Positions 1-10,619 of a stretch of DNA of 64,000 nucleotides are shown one piece after another (the stretch's first letter is position 1; every line of letters begins with the position of its first letter). The translations under genes were made by a program, and so were the position numbers. Below the pieces are notes generated by a model. It saw only the letters and a program-made list of their open reading frames with translations, made no database searches and was not told the DNA's origin. This DNA is from Lobosporangium transversale. Its lineage: Eukaryota; Mortierellomycota; Mortierellomycetes; Mortierellales; Mortierellaceae. The stretch lies in contig NW_019029016.1 in assembly GCF_002105155.1 (NCBI RefSeq), forward strand, positions 310,001 through 374,000. Direction: 5' to 3'.

Positions 1-37
1 CCGCATTCATTTTAGATCACTACTGCTACTTCCCCTT

Positions 38-957
38 ATGTCTATCACTCAAGATGAAACCATCGCTTCACTTCAACAACAACTGGCTACGTTGGCTAGC
101 CAATTCGCTGATCTTCAGCGCTCCAAGGAGGAACAAGATCTAGCCATGGAGACCCCTACTCTCATTCAAACTTACAAGCCCACACAAGATGATCTCGAAC
201 GCTTCCCCTTCTTGGAACCAAAAGATCCTTCTTCCGTCTTTCAACAAGACATTACCGACGAGAAGCTTTGGGAACAGTTCAGACAATTTCCAAAAACATT
301 CATTGGCCATATGAACCTCCCAAGCTCCCTTCAGCTGTTTCTCTTAAAACCCATCAAAAACATCATGATCAACAACTTCGAGCGCTACAAAAACGGTTAC
401 TCAACCTTACTCGCCCACTACATTTGTTCGCTCACCAAATCACTTCCATGGAAATCGATGATAAAATGGGTACCGAAGACATCGCCGACATTTGCGGCAC
501 CTTTGTCACACTTATGCAGGAACAGATTACTGGTACGATCGGCAGGATCAACAACATGCGACTTGAAAATCTTCATGCCGCAATGGGCTCAACCTACAAG
601 CAAACATCATTGGAACTTGTGGATCCAACTAAATTCCAGGAGGAAATTAAGACCAATAAAGCCTTACAAAATTTTTTCAGCCCCCGACAGTTTCAAACTA
701 GCAGTAGTTCAGATAGAAAAAATAAGACAAACTCTAATTCGTCTTACAACTACAAATTTGGCAACAAAAGCAACGAAGGCCGTTATTTTTACGGGGACAA
801 CAATTACAGACGGGGGGACAACAACTACAGGCGAGGAGACAGCAACAGCCGAAGAAAGGACAGCAGCTACCGGAGATCAGACAGCCGCCGGAGAGACCGA
901 AGCAGCAGCCGCCGACGACAAGAGAGAAAGTCGGGGGAAGAATCACACTCTTCTTAA
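38..957 (+). pseudogene. DIRS element 1 gag-like protein, frameshifted
   Basis: Putative structural, nucleic-acid-binding protein of the element. It opens with ATG at 38 (coiled-coil-like Gln/Leu-rich N-terminus) and the homologous reading moves to another frame near position 300, ending at the TAA at 955-957. Beyond the shift it aligns by eye with the gag of DIRS element 3 (shared Pro-rich stretch, then helices). The tail is a basic Arg/Ser/Asn array with repeats of the type GDNNYRRGD, fitting RNA binding. The RT frame begins just downstream in a third frame. The single shift could be a decay lesion or an assembly error; a programmed shift is not supported by an obvious slippery site. Confidence 0.7.
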
Positions 958-959
958 AC

Positions 960-2830
960 GCATGGCGAAATGTTACAAAAGATCAAACACTCCTAGAGAT
1001 AGTCAAGGAAGGTTACTCTATCCCGCTCTTGAACGCACCCCCAATTTCAACATCCCATCCTCCACCTTACCCGCTATCGGAGAAGGCGACAAAGAGTGTG
1101 GACAACGAAGTGCCCGCTTTGCTAACGAAGGGTGCAATAGAATTCGCGAGTGGACCCGGATTTACAAGTCCGCTCTTCACAATCCCCAAAAAGACTGGAG
1201 ACGAAAGACCTGTCCTAAACCTGAAAGCATTAAACCAGTACTTACCTACACAACACTTCAAGATGGAGACAATCCATCAAGTATGCAATCTAATAAAGAA
1301 AAACGATTATCTTACCAGTATAGATCTGAGCGATGCATTTCTTCATGTGCCGATACACCCAGCATCACGAAAATATCTTCAATTCCAATGGAGGGAACAA
1401 CTGTACCAATTCAAGGTCCTACCATTCGGACTCTCCCTAGCACCATTGATTTTCACCAAGATACTGAAGCCTCTACTTCAATGGGCACGAACAAAAGGAA
1501 TAAGAATATCAGCTTACCTCGACGACCTGATAATCGCAGCACCGAGCAAGGAATCATCCCAACGTGCAACAGCACTAGTCTTGACAAAACTGAAAAGCCT
1601 AGGTTTCTTGACAAAGGAATCCAAGTCGAGTCTTCAACCGAAACAGATACTGGAACATCTGGGATTCGAGATAGATACAACGACGATGACCCTGAGTGTA
1701 CCGGGCAAGAAAATCCGGGACATTCGTCGAGAAGCGTCCAAACTGGCCAACAAAGGGATCTGCACAGTCCGTCAGCTATCATCCTTCATAGGCAAAGCGA
1801 GCGCAATGACAGCCGCAGTCTTTCCAGCTCGCCTCAAGGTTCAGCACTTCATGGCAGACAAGATTCATGCATTGAAAAATTGGATCCCTCATGGGAACGC
1901 TCAATATCTCTGTCAACCAAAGCAACGGAGGAACTCCTTTGGTGGAGAACACATCTCAAATCATGGAATGGGAAGACATGGATCGCAACCAACCCAGAAG
2001 TCGACATTTACACCGACGCATCGGATTCAGGATGGGGCGTAGTCATCAACAACCAGACAATCAAGGGATCTTGGTCAGACAGTCTTCGAGAACGACACAT
2101 CAATTACAAGGAAATGCAGGCCATTTTCTACGCCCTGAAACAACCAGAAGTGAGGGGACGCACAGTGAACGTGATAACGGACAACATCACGACAATGGCT
2201 TACATCAACCACTTCGGCGGGACACGATCTCCAGCACTGATGACGCTAGCGACATCGATATGGGAATGGTGCCTGAAGACAGAGACAAGGATCAAGACAA
2301 CCTACGTGCCCTCAGCATTCAACCCCGCAGACGCCCCATCCCGGCGCCTGACAGGACAACTAGAATGGAGCATCGACAAAGAATTCTTCAAAAAGCTCCA
2401 AAGACGATGGGGCCCTCACCACGTCGATCTATTCGCCTCGCCAATAAACAACAAAGTGACGAAGTTCATGAGCTGGGAACCAACTGCAGGAGCAATAGGG
2501 CACAACACCCTTCAACATCATTGGCGCCAATTCGGCAACGTTTACTTATGCCCGCCGTGGAAGCTCATCCCCCTAGTATTGGAGAAAATCCGAGAGGAGA
2601 AGATAGAAGCAACCTTAGTGACACCTTATTGGCCTTCGGCGATGTGGTATCCAACAATCAAGATGATGGCAGTGGACCATCCAATACCAATACCTCGCCA
2701 TCAAGTTCTCCCAGCGCCGGGAAACGCACCAGACATTCTGGCCAAAAATCCCCATTGGTCATTATGCGCTTGGAGGGTAAGAGGCGACGACTCGAAGCGA
2801 AAGGCTTCGACCCAGCCACGGCATCGATAG
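960..2830 (+). pseudogene. DIRS element 1 reverse transcriptase / RNase H
   Basis: Copies element RNA into DNA. The RT part (about 960-1880) shows the PVLNLK, DLSDAFLHVPI, LPFGLSLAP and YLDDLII motifs, the last being the catalytic YxDD box. Near 1880 the reading moves by one frame, and the RNase H part (about 1885-2830) shows DIYTDAS, INYKEMQA, ITDNITTMAYIN and NPADAPSRR, followed by the DIRS-type C-terminal block WGPHHVDLFAS. Comparison with element 2 puts the shift between the thumb and RNase H, so it looks like a one-base loss. No ATG begins the RT frame; expression would need read-through or an upstream start. The end overlaps the recombinase frame, as usual in DIRS elements. Confidence 0.85.
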
Positions 2831-3762
2831 TTGTGGACAGTCCTGAGTTACAACGCAAGCAACGCGCATACGCCAAGATACAAGACAGGTATATCCAGTG
2901 GGCCACAGCACGCAATGTAGTCGCCATGGTACCACAGCCACCTCAACTATGTAACTGGCTTGCCTCCGGAGTCGCAATCCACGGATGGTCAGCTTCAACA
3001 GTGGACGCATATAAAGCCGCAGTCATTCATATGTATGACGACAAGAGCACATTCAACGATCCGGACTTTCTGTTATTTTTCCAAACTCTACGTCGTCGTG
3101 AGATCAAGCATACAAAGGAACTCAATATAGACATCAAACCCGCTGTCGAATATTTACAACAACTAGGGCCTAACAGTTCTCTCACTCTCCTTATTCTCAC
3201 ACAAAAACTGTGTTGGCTACTCGGTACATGTGGGTTTCTCCGACCAAACGATATCATGTGTATCGATCTATCAAATGACAAATTCCATATCGATGGCATC
3301 GTTGTAGTCCTTCCAATTTTGATTCCCAAGGAAACACGTGGTGGCAGCAGGATATGCAAATACACCACAGTTAAGAATCACACCGACAGTTCCCTTTGCC
3401 CGGTGATGACCTTCACCGAACATCTCAAAAGGATTGAGACTCACGCTATCAGCGTACCGCACCCTAAGGACCAAAGCATTCGATATCGTCCTTTAATACG
3501 AGATATCAGAGACCTCAAAAAACCCGTGGGAGCTGATCGAATAAGCAATCATATCTCAGCCATCAGCAGCAAGCTCATTCTTCCAAATGGCTCCAAGTTA
3601 CCCAAAGCCAGGGCTATTGGTTCCACCCAAGCCATTAAACAAGGCGCCAGTGTCGACGATGTAGTGGTACAAGGCAATTGGTCTTCATCAATTCTGTTCG
3701 ACAAGTTCTATCGACTGAACGCAGCAACAGCCACTAATTTCACCTCGATGATACTGTCTTAA
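2764..3762 (+). CDS. DIRS element 1 tyrosine recombinase
   Basis: Tyrosine recombinase that would integrate the circular DNA intermediate, replacing a DDE integrase. The frame is open from before 2764 to the TAA at 3760-3762; the ATG at 2764 is chosen because it precedes the conserved region and leaves 332 residues, but the true start is uncertain. Visible motifs: LCWLLGTCGFLRPND (likely catalytic Arg box I), KARAIGSTQA (box II region with Arg), QGNWSS, then FYRLN with the presumed nucleophilic Tyr. The same blocks recur in elements 2 and 3. It overlaps RNase H by about 67 bases. This is the only uninterrupted recombinase among the three DIRS copies in the window. Confidence 0.82.
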   Translation: MRLEGKRRRLEAKGFDPATASIVVDSPELQRKQRAYAKIQDRYIQWATARNVVAMVPQPPQLCNWLASGVAIHGWSASTVDAYKAAVIHMYDDKSTFNDPDFLLFFQTLRRREIKHTKELNIDIKPAVEYLQQLGPNSSLTLLILTQKLCWLLGTCGFLRPNDIMCIDLSNDKFHIDGIVVVLPILIPKETRGGSRICKYTTVKNHTDSSLCPVMTFTEHLKRIETHAISVPHPKDQSIRYRPLIRDIRDLKKPVGADRISNHISAISSKLILPNGSKLPKARAIGSTQAIKQGASVDDVVVQGNWSSSILFDKFYRLNAATATNFTSMILS

Positions 3763-3778
3763 GGAATCTGCTCTGGAT

Positions 3779-4115
3779 CCACATATATGGTCCTGGCTCG
3801 ATGGATAGTAGCTGGCCAAGTCGAATAACATGACGACTTAAGCTTATTATCCGAGAGCCAGGACCATATATGTCCCACCCTATACCCACCCTTTTGTCTT
3901 TAGTTTTACTATTTTTTCCTGGCTCACTATCAAGAAGATGCAGATCCAACTTGGTAGCAGAGCAGATTTATGTATATATAGTTTATTTCTTTTATTTAAG
4001 GGTAGTTTTCTGAAAAGTTCGCTAAATTAGGCAATAAAAGAAGATAACACATATATGGTCCTGGCTCTCTGATAATAAGCTTAAGTCGTCATGTTATTCG
4101 ACTTTGCCAGCTATT
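3779..4115 (+). repeat. DIRS element 1 internal complementary region and right terminal repeat
   Basis: 3807-3871 is repeated in inverted orientation at 4050-4113, and a shorter pair (3779-3798 with 3853-3871) gives a local hairpin around the string ATGGTCCTGGCTC. This fits the DIRS layout. About 30 bases of the same terminal sequence (AGCTGGCCAAGTCGAA and on) recur alone at 22272-22303. Confidence 0.75.
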
Positions 4116-4242
4116 CCTATGTCAAAATATAAACCTTTTGCTGCTGTAGACAATGTTTCTTTTTGTTGTCTTACGAGGCTAAGCATTAAATTTTCTAACG
4201 AGGCAAGAGCCGACCGTGGCTTCGCCACGGTCTCCGGCTCGT
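4116..4242 (+). repeat. Dispersed ~127-bp repeat with a strong terminal hairpin
   Basis: Begins TCCTATGTCAAAATAT and ends in a near-perfect hairpin built on CCGTGGC-TTC-GCCACGG inside an outer GAGCCG/CGGCTC stem. A second copy lies inverted at 56561-56697. Both copies end at the same place (CTCCGGCTCGTA) and then run into different A/T-rich tails. This looks like a mobile or 3'-terminal unit; the family is not recognised. Here it abuts the right end of DIRS element 1 and supplies the last codons of the next minus-strand gene. Confidence 0.7.
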
Positions 4243-4848
4243 AATGCTAATAATAATAATAATACCTGATAAATCACTCTTTGTCTTAATTTCGTTTGTT
4301 GATGATGATATATATTGGTCAAGAATGGTCTTCGACTGTCGTTGACCAAAAGTTTGTGCCGAGACTAATGCCCGATTGGCTACGACCTCTGAGTTAACTG
4401 TAACTTCCAGTTTGGCCCAAAACCTTTCTTCGTGATGTTGGCGAAAATTTTCAAAGGCCTCTTGCAGTCTTTGTTTTCTGTTTTTACGGATATTATGATA
4501 GGATATGAGTATTTGATATGCATCCGTCGTTGACTCTTGATGACTAAGTTCGAACTTATTAACGAAGTTTTCCAATGAGACATGCTCGATGCCCTCAGAT
4601 TTTTCCATGAGCCATTCCAGGTGTTCTTGTGGAATTGAAGATGTAGCTAATCGTAAAAAAGTAGTAAGTACATGTAATAAAGCGTTGTGATAATAAATAT
4701 TCCTGTAAAAATTAATGGGCACTGCTGCAACCACTTCAACCGCTCGGCTGAGACCAGCGGTACACAGCTGGAGTGAATGAAGCGGGGCCTCACAGTATTC
4801 TTGCCCATTGTAATGCAGTCGGATTATTGAGGGCACTGCTGCGGCCAC
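4195..4848 (-). CDS. Hypothetical protein, unknown function
   Basis: An open minus-strand frame of 217 codons (first ATG at 4848; the frame continues upstream to about 4918). It is predicted to be largely helical, with no recognised domain. Its N-terminus repeats itself because the DNA holds two copies of an ~83-bp unit (4718-4800 and 4830-4912), so the block beginning YCEAPLHSLQLC occurs twice if reading starts further upstream. The last 15 or so codons, rich in Arg (RRPWRSHGR), come from the dispersed hairpin repeat, so the natural C-terminus has probably been replaced. A short stretch (VNSEVVANRALVSAQ) loosely resembles exon 1 of the 716-codon gene at 12460-15490. Function unknown; it may be a gene fragment. 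Confidence 0.4.
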   Translation of the reverse strand: MAAAVPSIIRLHYNGQEYCEAPLHSLQLCTAGLSRAVEVVAAVPINFYRNIYYHNALLHVLTTFLRLATSSIPQEHLEWLMEKSEGIEHVSLENFVNKFELSHQESTTDAYQILISYHNIRKNRKQRLQEAFENFRQHHEERFWAKLEVTVNSEVVANRALVSAQTFGQRQSKTILDQYISSSTNEIKTKSDLSGIIIIISITSRRPWRSHGRLLPR

Positions 4849-4912
4849 TTCAACCGCTCGGCTGAGACCAGCGGTACACAGCTGGAGTGAATGAAGCGGG
4901 GCCTCACAGTAT
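4718..4912. repeat. Direct duplication of ~83 bp, period ~112
   Basis: 4718-4800 and 4830-4912 are nearly identical (both contain CTCGGCTGAGACCAGCGG), differing mainly in CAACC versus GGCC near the left edge. The duplication lies inside the N-terminal coding part of the hypothetical gene. Confidence 0.85.
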
Positions 4913-4994
4913 ATTTACCCTCTGTACGACGCCAAATTTGAAAGAACTAGAAGACCATCAAATTACTTTACCCTTACTGGCCATTTTCTATGTA

Positions 4995-5545
4995 GAGAGA
5001 GAGAGAGAGAGAGAGAATGAAATAGATGTTAGGTGTAAAGACAGGCGTAAAAAAAAGGCGCGGAGAAAAATAAAATAGTCTACAGAAATAAAAAAAACAA
5101 ACAGGACCAGGAAAAGAAAATAATCAGTAGAACAAGTCAATGTAAAAAATAAGATCACAGAGTGACGAATGTACTTATGAGAGCAAGTGAAAAAGCAGCG
5201 TGAAGAGGAGGTATAATGGGTTGGTGATCAGAGGAAATAAAAAATATGCAAAGCGAGAAAAAAAAATTGGTGCACAAGAGAAAAAATTGGAGAGGGTGCG
5301 TACAAAGACAAGATTGAAAAAAAGTTCAGAGAGAAAAAAAGCTGTGCAAAGGAAAAATAGTGCACAGAGAGAGCCAGAGAGAGCGAGAGAGAGAAAAAAG
5401 ATACACAGAGAAGGGAGAAAAAAAAATGCGCAGAGAAAAGTGTGTCGAGAGAAGCGAAAAAAAATAAAATTGGTGCGTAGAATAAAAGTACATCGAGAGA
5501 AAGAAAAGAAAAAGAATAACGCAGAGAGAAAATAGGTGCGCAATG
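4995..5545. repeat. GA-rich low-complexity tract
   Basis: About 550 bases of purine-rich sequence including a (GA)n run at 4996-5015. It gives long spurious open frames on both strands (Lys/Arg/Glu-rich on one, Phe/Ser/Leu-rich on the other). I see no gene. From 5546 to 6260 there is only AT-rich DNA with a T homopolymer near 6010-6037. Confidence 0.8.
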
Positions 5546-6262
5546 TGAGAGAATAAATAGATGCGCAGAAAGATAGTAGAAAAATGGAAGTCAAGTGTGA
5601 TTGAAGGAAATTAAACGCGAAAACAAAGTCATCATCCGCTAATTAATCAATTAATTAAATAAATTAAGCATAATTACCTTGATGTAAACGGAAAAGCTGC
5701 TCAAGACTATATTTCTTAAAAGGAAAATAGTTGGGGAAAAGTATGTAAAAGAAGGATAGAGTTGTCGAGAGGATAATCAGTAATGATGGTAATTATGATG
5801 ATCGTGGAAGCGAAAGAAAGAGATTAATTGAAAATTAATAAGCTGTGGGAAGGTGGAGTGGCTTACCCCATTTGTACGTAATTTTATTTAGTGAGCATGG
5901 TTAGACAATGCCAGAGATCAGAGAGCCGATACCCTCTGTCGCCTGTTGGATCTTCTCAAGTCCATGTTCATGTTGTTATTCATGGGAAGGAGAGAGATCA
6001 TCCTAGTGCCATTTTTTTTTTTTTTTTTTTTTTTTTGTAGTACAGTCCAGTGTAGTATTGCGTAGTGAGTCTAGTGTAGCTAATAGCATTGTAGTATAAT
6101 ATAGTAGTATAGTTAGTGCAGTGGGAAAGATTATTTCCTTGCGGTGTCAGCGTGAAATAAAAAAAAGGCTACAGTAATTACATGTATACTAAGATCTAAA
6201 ATGCAGTAGATGTTAATAAAACGTCGATAAACTTACATTAATACAACAAATAACAACTAACA

Positions 6263-6700
6263 AATGTTCGTCGCCACTACCACATGGCCGCAGCCAAAAC
6301 CAACACAACCAACCACTTTCATTGAGCAGGCAACAAAAGGGCAGTGAACACTGACTATGAAAATCAGTGAACTTTGGCAGTAAATAGTGGGGGCCGCAGC
6401 CCAACTACGAACAAGAGATCACTCGCCGCCTCTGCCACATGGCCGCAACCAAAACCAACACAACAACCTCTTTTATTGAGCGAGCAATAAAAGGGCAGTG
6501 GACGCCAATTATGATAATCGACGGACTTTGGCAGTAAACAGAGGGAGCCGCAGCCCGCCTCATAATAAAATTAAAATGTATACACAAAAAAACTATGGAA
6601 AAAACTACAGTCAAATGTCACCGCCACCGCCACATAACTGTAGCCAAACAGTGGACAACAGCCATAAAGCCGATGAACTTGGCAGACCGTATCCCATCTA
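6263..6700. repeat. Diverged tandem repeat, ~150-bp unit
   Basis: Two units (about 6263-6408 and 6415-6563) share CCACATGGCCGCA, AAAACCAACACAAC, AAAAGGGCAGTG, GACTTTGGCAGTAAA and GCCGCAGCCC in order. A partial third (about 6612-6700) keeps CCGCCACATAACTGTAGCC and the end block. No coding function is evident. Confidence 0.7.
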
Positions 6701-6839
6701 CAAGTGCCTAATAGTAAGTGGAGCAGACACAGCTTACCTCTGATTGACTTGAAAAAAATCCGCGTAGAGAGAGGTAAAAAAATATCTGCTAAGTAAAACA
6801 AAAAGGTAGGTGGAGGTGAAAGACAAGATGCTTAAGAGC

Positions 6840-6879
6840 TAAAAATCTGTGCGGAGAGAGAGAGAAGAGAGAGAGAGAA

Positions 6880-6917
<38 letters not shown>

Positions 6918-7240
6918 CGCTGATTAAAAAAATGCTTTTCTTGCGAGTATATGTGTGATTGATCGAGGATTGTTAAAAAAAAAAATAGGCAGTGAGAGAT
7001 AATAAAGGAATGCAAAAAGAGAAAAGTGGACAGAAGGAGGCAGAGAGAGTCCAAAAAATAAAGAGATAGCAATGAGAGAGGGAGTGGGCAGTGAAAGCGA
7101 TATAAACTGTGTAGTGTAAAATAAAAAATAGATGTGCAATGAGATGAACTAAAAAGGCGTGAAGAGGCATGCACAGTGGTAAAAAAAGTTGCGCAGTAGA
7201 AAAATAATCATACAAGAGGTAATCAGACGAGTAAGCGAGT
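6840..7240. repeat. GA microsatellite and purine-rich tract
   Basis: A (GA)n run near 6855-6915 is followed by purine-rich low-complexity DNA. I see no gene. 7241-7420 is AT-rich and featureless up to the DIRS element 2 terminus. Confidence 0.75.
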
Positions 7241-7420
7241 CATCTACAATCCATTAAATAAAATTGGGCGTAATTACCTTTAATTAAATGTGTAAGTAGT
7301 TCTAAGTGGTTTAAGTGGTTCTTTCAAGGAAGCGAGAGAGGGGGAAAGGCAGGTAAACAGAGCGAGGATAGTGCCGAAGATGTTGGATGGAAGGAAAAAG
7401 ATGATTGAGTATTTAGAAAA

Positions 7421-7735
7421 TGGTCTACTGAATGGTCTACGAAGGACGACCTATTCACATTGTCATAGGTACCATGGACGTATGTGTGTCACCTTTCTTC
7501 ATTGAAAATCCGACGAGAAATAAAGAAAAATAAACTAAATAAAAAGATCCCTCTGCCCTGCAACTCTGATCTACATCTACTTCTCGAGCCAAAAAGGGGT
7601 AGTGTGGGTGGGACATACGTCCATGGTACCTATGACAATGTGAATAGGTCGTCCTTCGTAGACCATTCAGTAGACCATTGTCTACGGTACCATGTCCGTA
7701 TGTGGCTCCAGAGGGATCGCCAAAGAGAATTAAAC
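7421..7735 (-). repeat. DIRS element 2 left terminal repeat and internal complementary region
   Basis: 7421-7473 pairs with 7621-7677, and 7674-7697 pairs with the far right end near 11700-11724. The stretch from about 7460 to 7735 is almost the same as the mini-element at 21531-21877, which shows that this block alone can be carried as a unit. Confidence 0.85.
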
Positions 7736-7793
7736 TAAAACAAAACTAAAACTAAAAGAAAACTGAACGAAATGAACAACTAACTAAAGAAAT

Positions 7794-8905
7794 CTAGCCT
7801 AGAGTGCTCATGGACATGTTGTTGGAGGTGGCACTCGACAAACGGTAGTGCTTCTCGAAGACTTTCGGGGACGACCAATTCCCTTGCACCATGATATCAG
7901 CCACTGGTACGCCTGCTATAGCCGCGAGCGTAGAACCTAAGGCTCGGAGCTTAGGAGCTTTCTTGTCTCCTAAATCCATCAGCGAAGAAATCCTACCCAT
8001 GTGGGAGCCAATAGTAGTCGCACGCGCCGGCTAGGTGTGGTCTTTCACAAATCTAATCAAAGGTACAATGCTTCTTGTTGGGTCCTTCGGATGAAGAGAG
8101 GTAGTGGAAGGACAAGACAGCCTGTCCAGGTAAGCGGTGTATGCGTCGACAGGGCATAGCTTCTTGTCAAAGTGAGAACCAATGGTCACATGCTTAATGA
8201 TACGTTGTCCATCACTCTTCTCTTTTGGGAAAACAACAACAAGCTGAAGCTTCCCTAACACAATCTTTGAGAGACTGACATCTACACATCTGATGTCGTC
8301 TGGTCTCATGAAGCCACAGACGCCTAAGAGCCAACACAGCTTCCATGTAAGCTCCTCAAAAGGCAACTCCATATTTGCTGATGACTGCCGAAAATGGTCC
8401 AAAACAGGTGTGATGTCAAAGTGACCAGGCCTGGACTCAACGACACCTTCTTGCTTACCAGCCTTGAGGAACTGGCGGTAGTATTCATCTGATCGTACTC
8501 TCTCTGGGTCACGAAATAGGGCGAGGACAGCCGACTTCATGGTCATCAGCGTGGACCACTTCAAATTGCGAGCGACCCGCACGTAGTGTAGCCAGTTCAC
8601 TACTGGGATCGCGGGGTTAATCCCTTGTTCGAACGAGCCCTCTTTCAGCCAAGTGACGAATTCAGCTTGATGCTTTTCGTACTCTCGCTTGGTGCTCTTG
8701 GATCCTTTGTGAGCACAGATAAACTCAGTCACCGCTGGCGAGAGGCCATCTATGAGCATCCTCGTCCTCTTACTCTCCACGCGGTAAGGCCCCAGTGTGG
8801 ATTCTTGAGCAGGATGTGCGCGTCGCTTCCTGGTGGAGGAAGAACACATGTTCGTGGAATCGGTAAAGGGGGTTGGGTCGCCATTGCCTGTATCTTCGGG
8901 AACCA
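7794..8905 (-). pseudogene. DIRS element 2 tyrosine recombinase, one internal stop
   Basis: Integration enzyme of the element. The homologous region starts about 8905 (no sure start codon; the frame is open far upstream through RNase H) and runs to the stop at 7794. Blocks seen: LCWLLGVCGFMRPDD (box I Arg), KAPKLRALGSTLA, VQGNWSS and HYRLSS with the presumed nucleophile Tyr. An in-frame TAG at 8031-8033 cuts the protein before box II; sequence on both sides is in the same frame, so a single C-to-T change from CAG would explain it. Otherwise it is collinear with the element 1 recombinase. Confidence 0.82.
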
Positions 8906-10554
8906 AATCGCCGATGGCCAAAATGGAGTAATTATGGTCGCTTCCAGGCCTTCCTGGTCTAGCTTCTGCAGGATCCTTGGAAGTAAGTTCCATGGAGGAC
9001 AGATGTAAAGGTTGCCCAAGTGGCTCCACTTGTGTCTCAGCGCATCGAAGTCCACTGCCAAAGGATGAGGTTTCCATGTCATGAACCGAGGAAGCTGGTT
9101 GTTGCTGGGCGATGCAAAGAGATCTATCCGATGAGGCCCCCACTGCTGGTCTAGACGACGGAAAAATGACGGGTCCAACCTCCATTCGAGCTGCGCTTGC
9201 ATCCGGCGTGATGGTGCATCTGCTGGATTGAATACTGAAGGTACATATGTGGCCCTGAGTCTTGTGCCTGTTGCTAGACAATGCTTCCATATTTTGTCCG
9301 CCAGGTCCATCAGAGGTTGTGAACGAGTTCCGCCAAACCGGTTGATGTAAGCGATGGTGGTTGTGTTGTCGATTACTAGGTTGAGCATCCTCCCTTGTGT
9401 TTGCGGTAGAGTGACTGCGTAGTACACGGTTAGTAACTCTTTTAAATTGATGTGTTGGTGGCGTATGTTTGGTGGCAATAGCCCTGTCCAAGTGCGCTGT
9501 CCTATGACGATCCCCCAGCCTTGGTCGGAGGCGTCTGTGTACACGTCCATCTGAGTTGGCGACTGAATCCATGACGTCCCGTTCCACTCCTTGAGTTGGT
9601 GTGTCCACCAATCCAGATCGGCTCGAGCTCTGTCGTCCAGTGAGATCGTCGTTTCCCAAGATGACCCCTGATGGCTGAGTGCTCTGTTCTTCAATGCCAG
9701 AAGATGCCGCGTCATTAGACGAGCTGGAAATACTGCTGCTGTCGTCGCCATGGCTTTCCCTATGAACGTAGCCAAGTTGCGAACCGTCGTCCATCCATTG
9801 CTGAGCATCTTCGCTGCTTCTCGCCGTATGTCCCTGACCTTGGACTTCGGTACCGAGAGGGTCATGTCGGTGGTGTTGATGGCGAAACCCAGATGATCTA
9901 GACATTTCGTTGGCATCAGAGAGGATTTCTCCTTGTGATGAGAAATCCAAGAGACTTGAGTTTGTCCAGGACAAGATTCGTGTGCTCTTCTGCTTGGGCT
10001 TTGGAGCTGGCCATGATCAACAGATCGTCGATGTAAGCTGTCAGCCGTATTCCTCGACGCCTCGCCCATCTCAACACCGGGCGTAGGACCTTCGTGAAGA
10101 CTAACGGCGACAGTGACATCCCGAAAGGTAGAGTGCGAAACTGATACAGCTGACCCTTCCACTGAAACTGAAGGTAAGGACGAAAATGTGGATGAATCAG
10201 CACATGAAGGAAAGCATCTTTGAGATCGATGCTCGTCAAATAATCGTTCTTCTGAAGGGTATTGCATACTACCTGAATCGTCTCCATCTTGAACGAGTCT
10301 GTGATGATAAATTGATTGAGAGGACGTAGGTTGAGGACAGGCCGGAGGTCCCCTGTCTTCTTGGGGATAGTAAACAAACGACTCTGGAAACCAGGTCCCG
10401 AAGCGTGCTCTATGGCTTTTTTGGCCAGAAGTGCGATCACTTCGTTCTCTATCGCCAGTGTCTCCTCCTTGGATAGATGCGGGGAAAGGGCTCTTGATGT
10501 GTGTGTTATTGGAGGTTGTCTGTGGAAGGGAATCTGAAAACCGTTTCCAATCAC
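8750..10554 (-). pseudogene. DIRS element 2 reverse transcriptase / RNase H, one frameshift
   Basis: RT motifs lie in 10554-9935: SRLFTIPKKTGDLRPVLNL, SIDLKDAFLHV, LPFGMSLSPLVF and the catalytic YIDDLLI. Near 9930-9936 the homologous reading moves to another frame (an A lost from a short A/G run) and continues to 8750 with the connection region and RNase H: DVYTDAS, INLKELLTVYYA, VIDNTTTIAYIN, NPADAPSRR, then WGPHRIDLFAS. The RNase H end overlaps the recombinase frame by about 150 bases. Repair of one base would be needed for a continuous polyprotein, so the copy is dead as read here. Confidence 0.85.
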
Positions 10555-10619
10555 GGAGCGGACCCACCTGTCGTCCGTGAAGAGCCTCCAAGCCCTCGAG
10601 TAGAGGTGCAGACGGCCTC

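Larger units (their letters stand above)
1..4115 (+). mobile_element. DIRS-like retroelement 1 (5' end outside the window)
   Basis: A tyrosine-recombinase retrotransposon with gag-like, RT/RNase H and recombinase frames in DIRS order. After the recombinase stop comes an internal complementary region: 3807-3871 is the reverse complement of 4050-4113, and 3779-3798 pairs with 3853-3871. DIRS elements use inverted terminal repeats plus an internal region complementary to them, rather than LTRs and an integrase. The left terminal repeat lies beyond the window start, so the full length cannot be given. The gag and RT frames each carry a frameshift; the recombinase frame is open. Confidence 0.88.

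Noticed and set aside
38..2830. A single 930-residue protein in one frame
   Set aside because: Only its first ~90 and last ~300 residues are homologous to gag and RNase H. The middle is an out-of-frame reading of gag and RT, whose true motifs lie in the other two frames.
5175..5594. Phe/Leu/Ser-rich and Lys/Arg-rich ORFs on both strands
   Set aside because: They are translations of purine-rich low-complexity DNA, mirror each other, and have no globular pattern.
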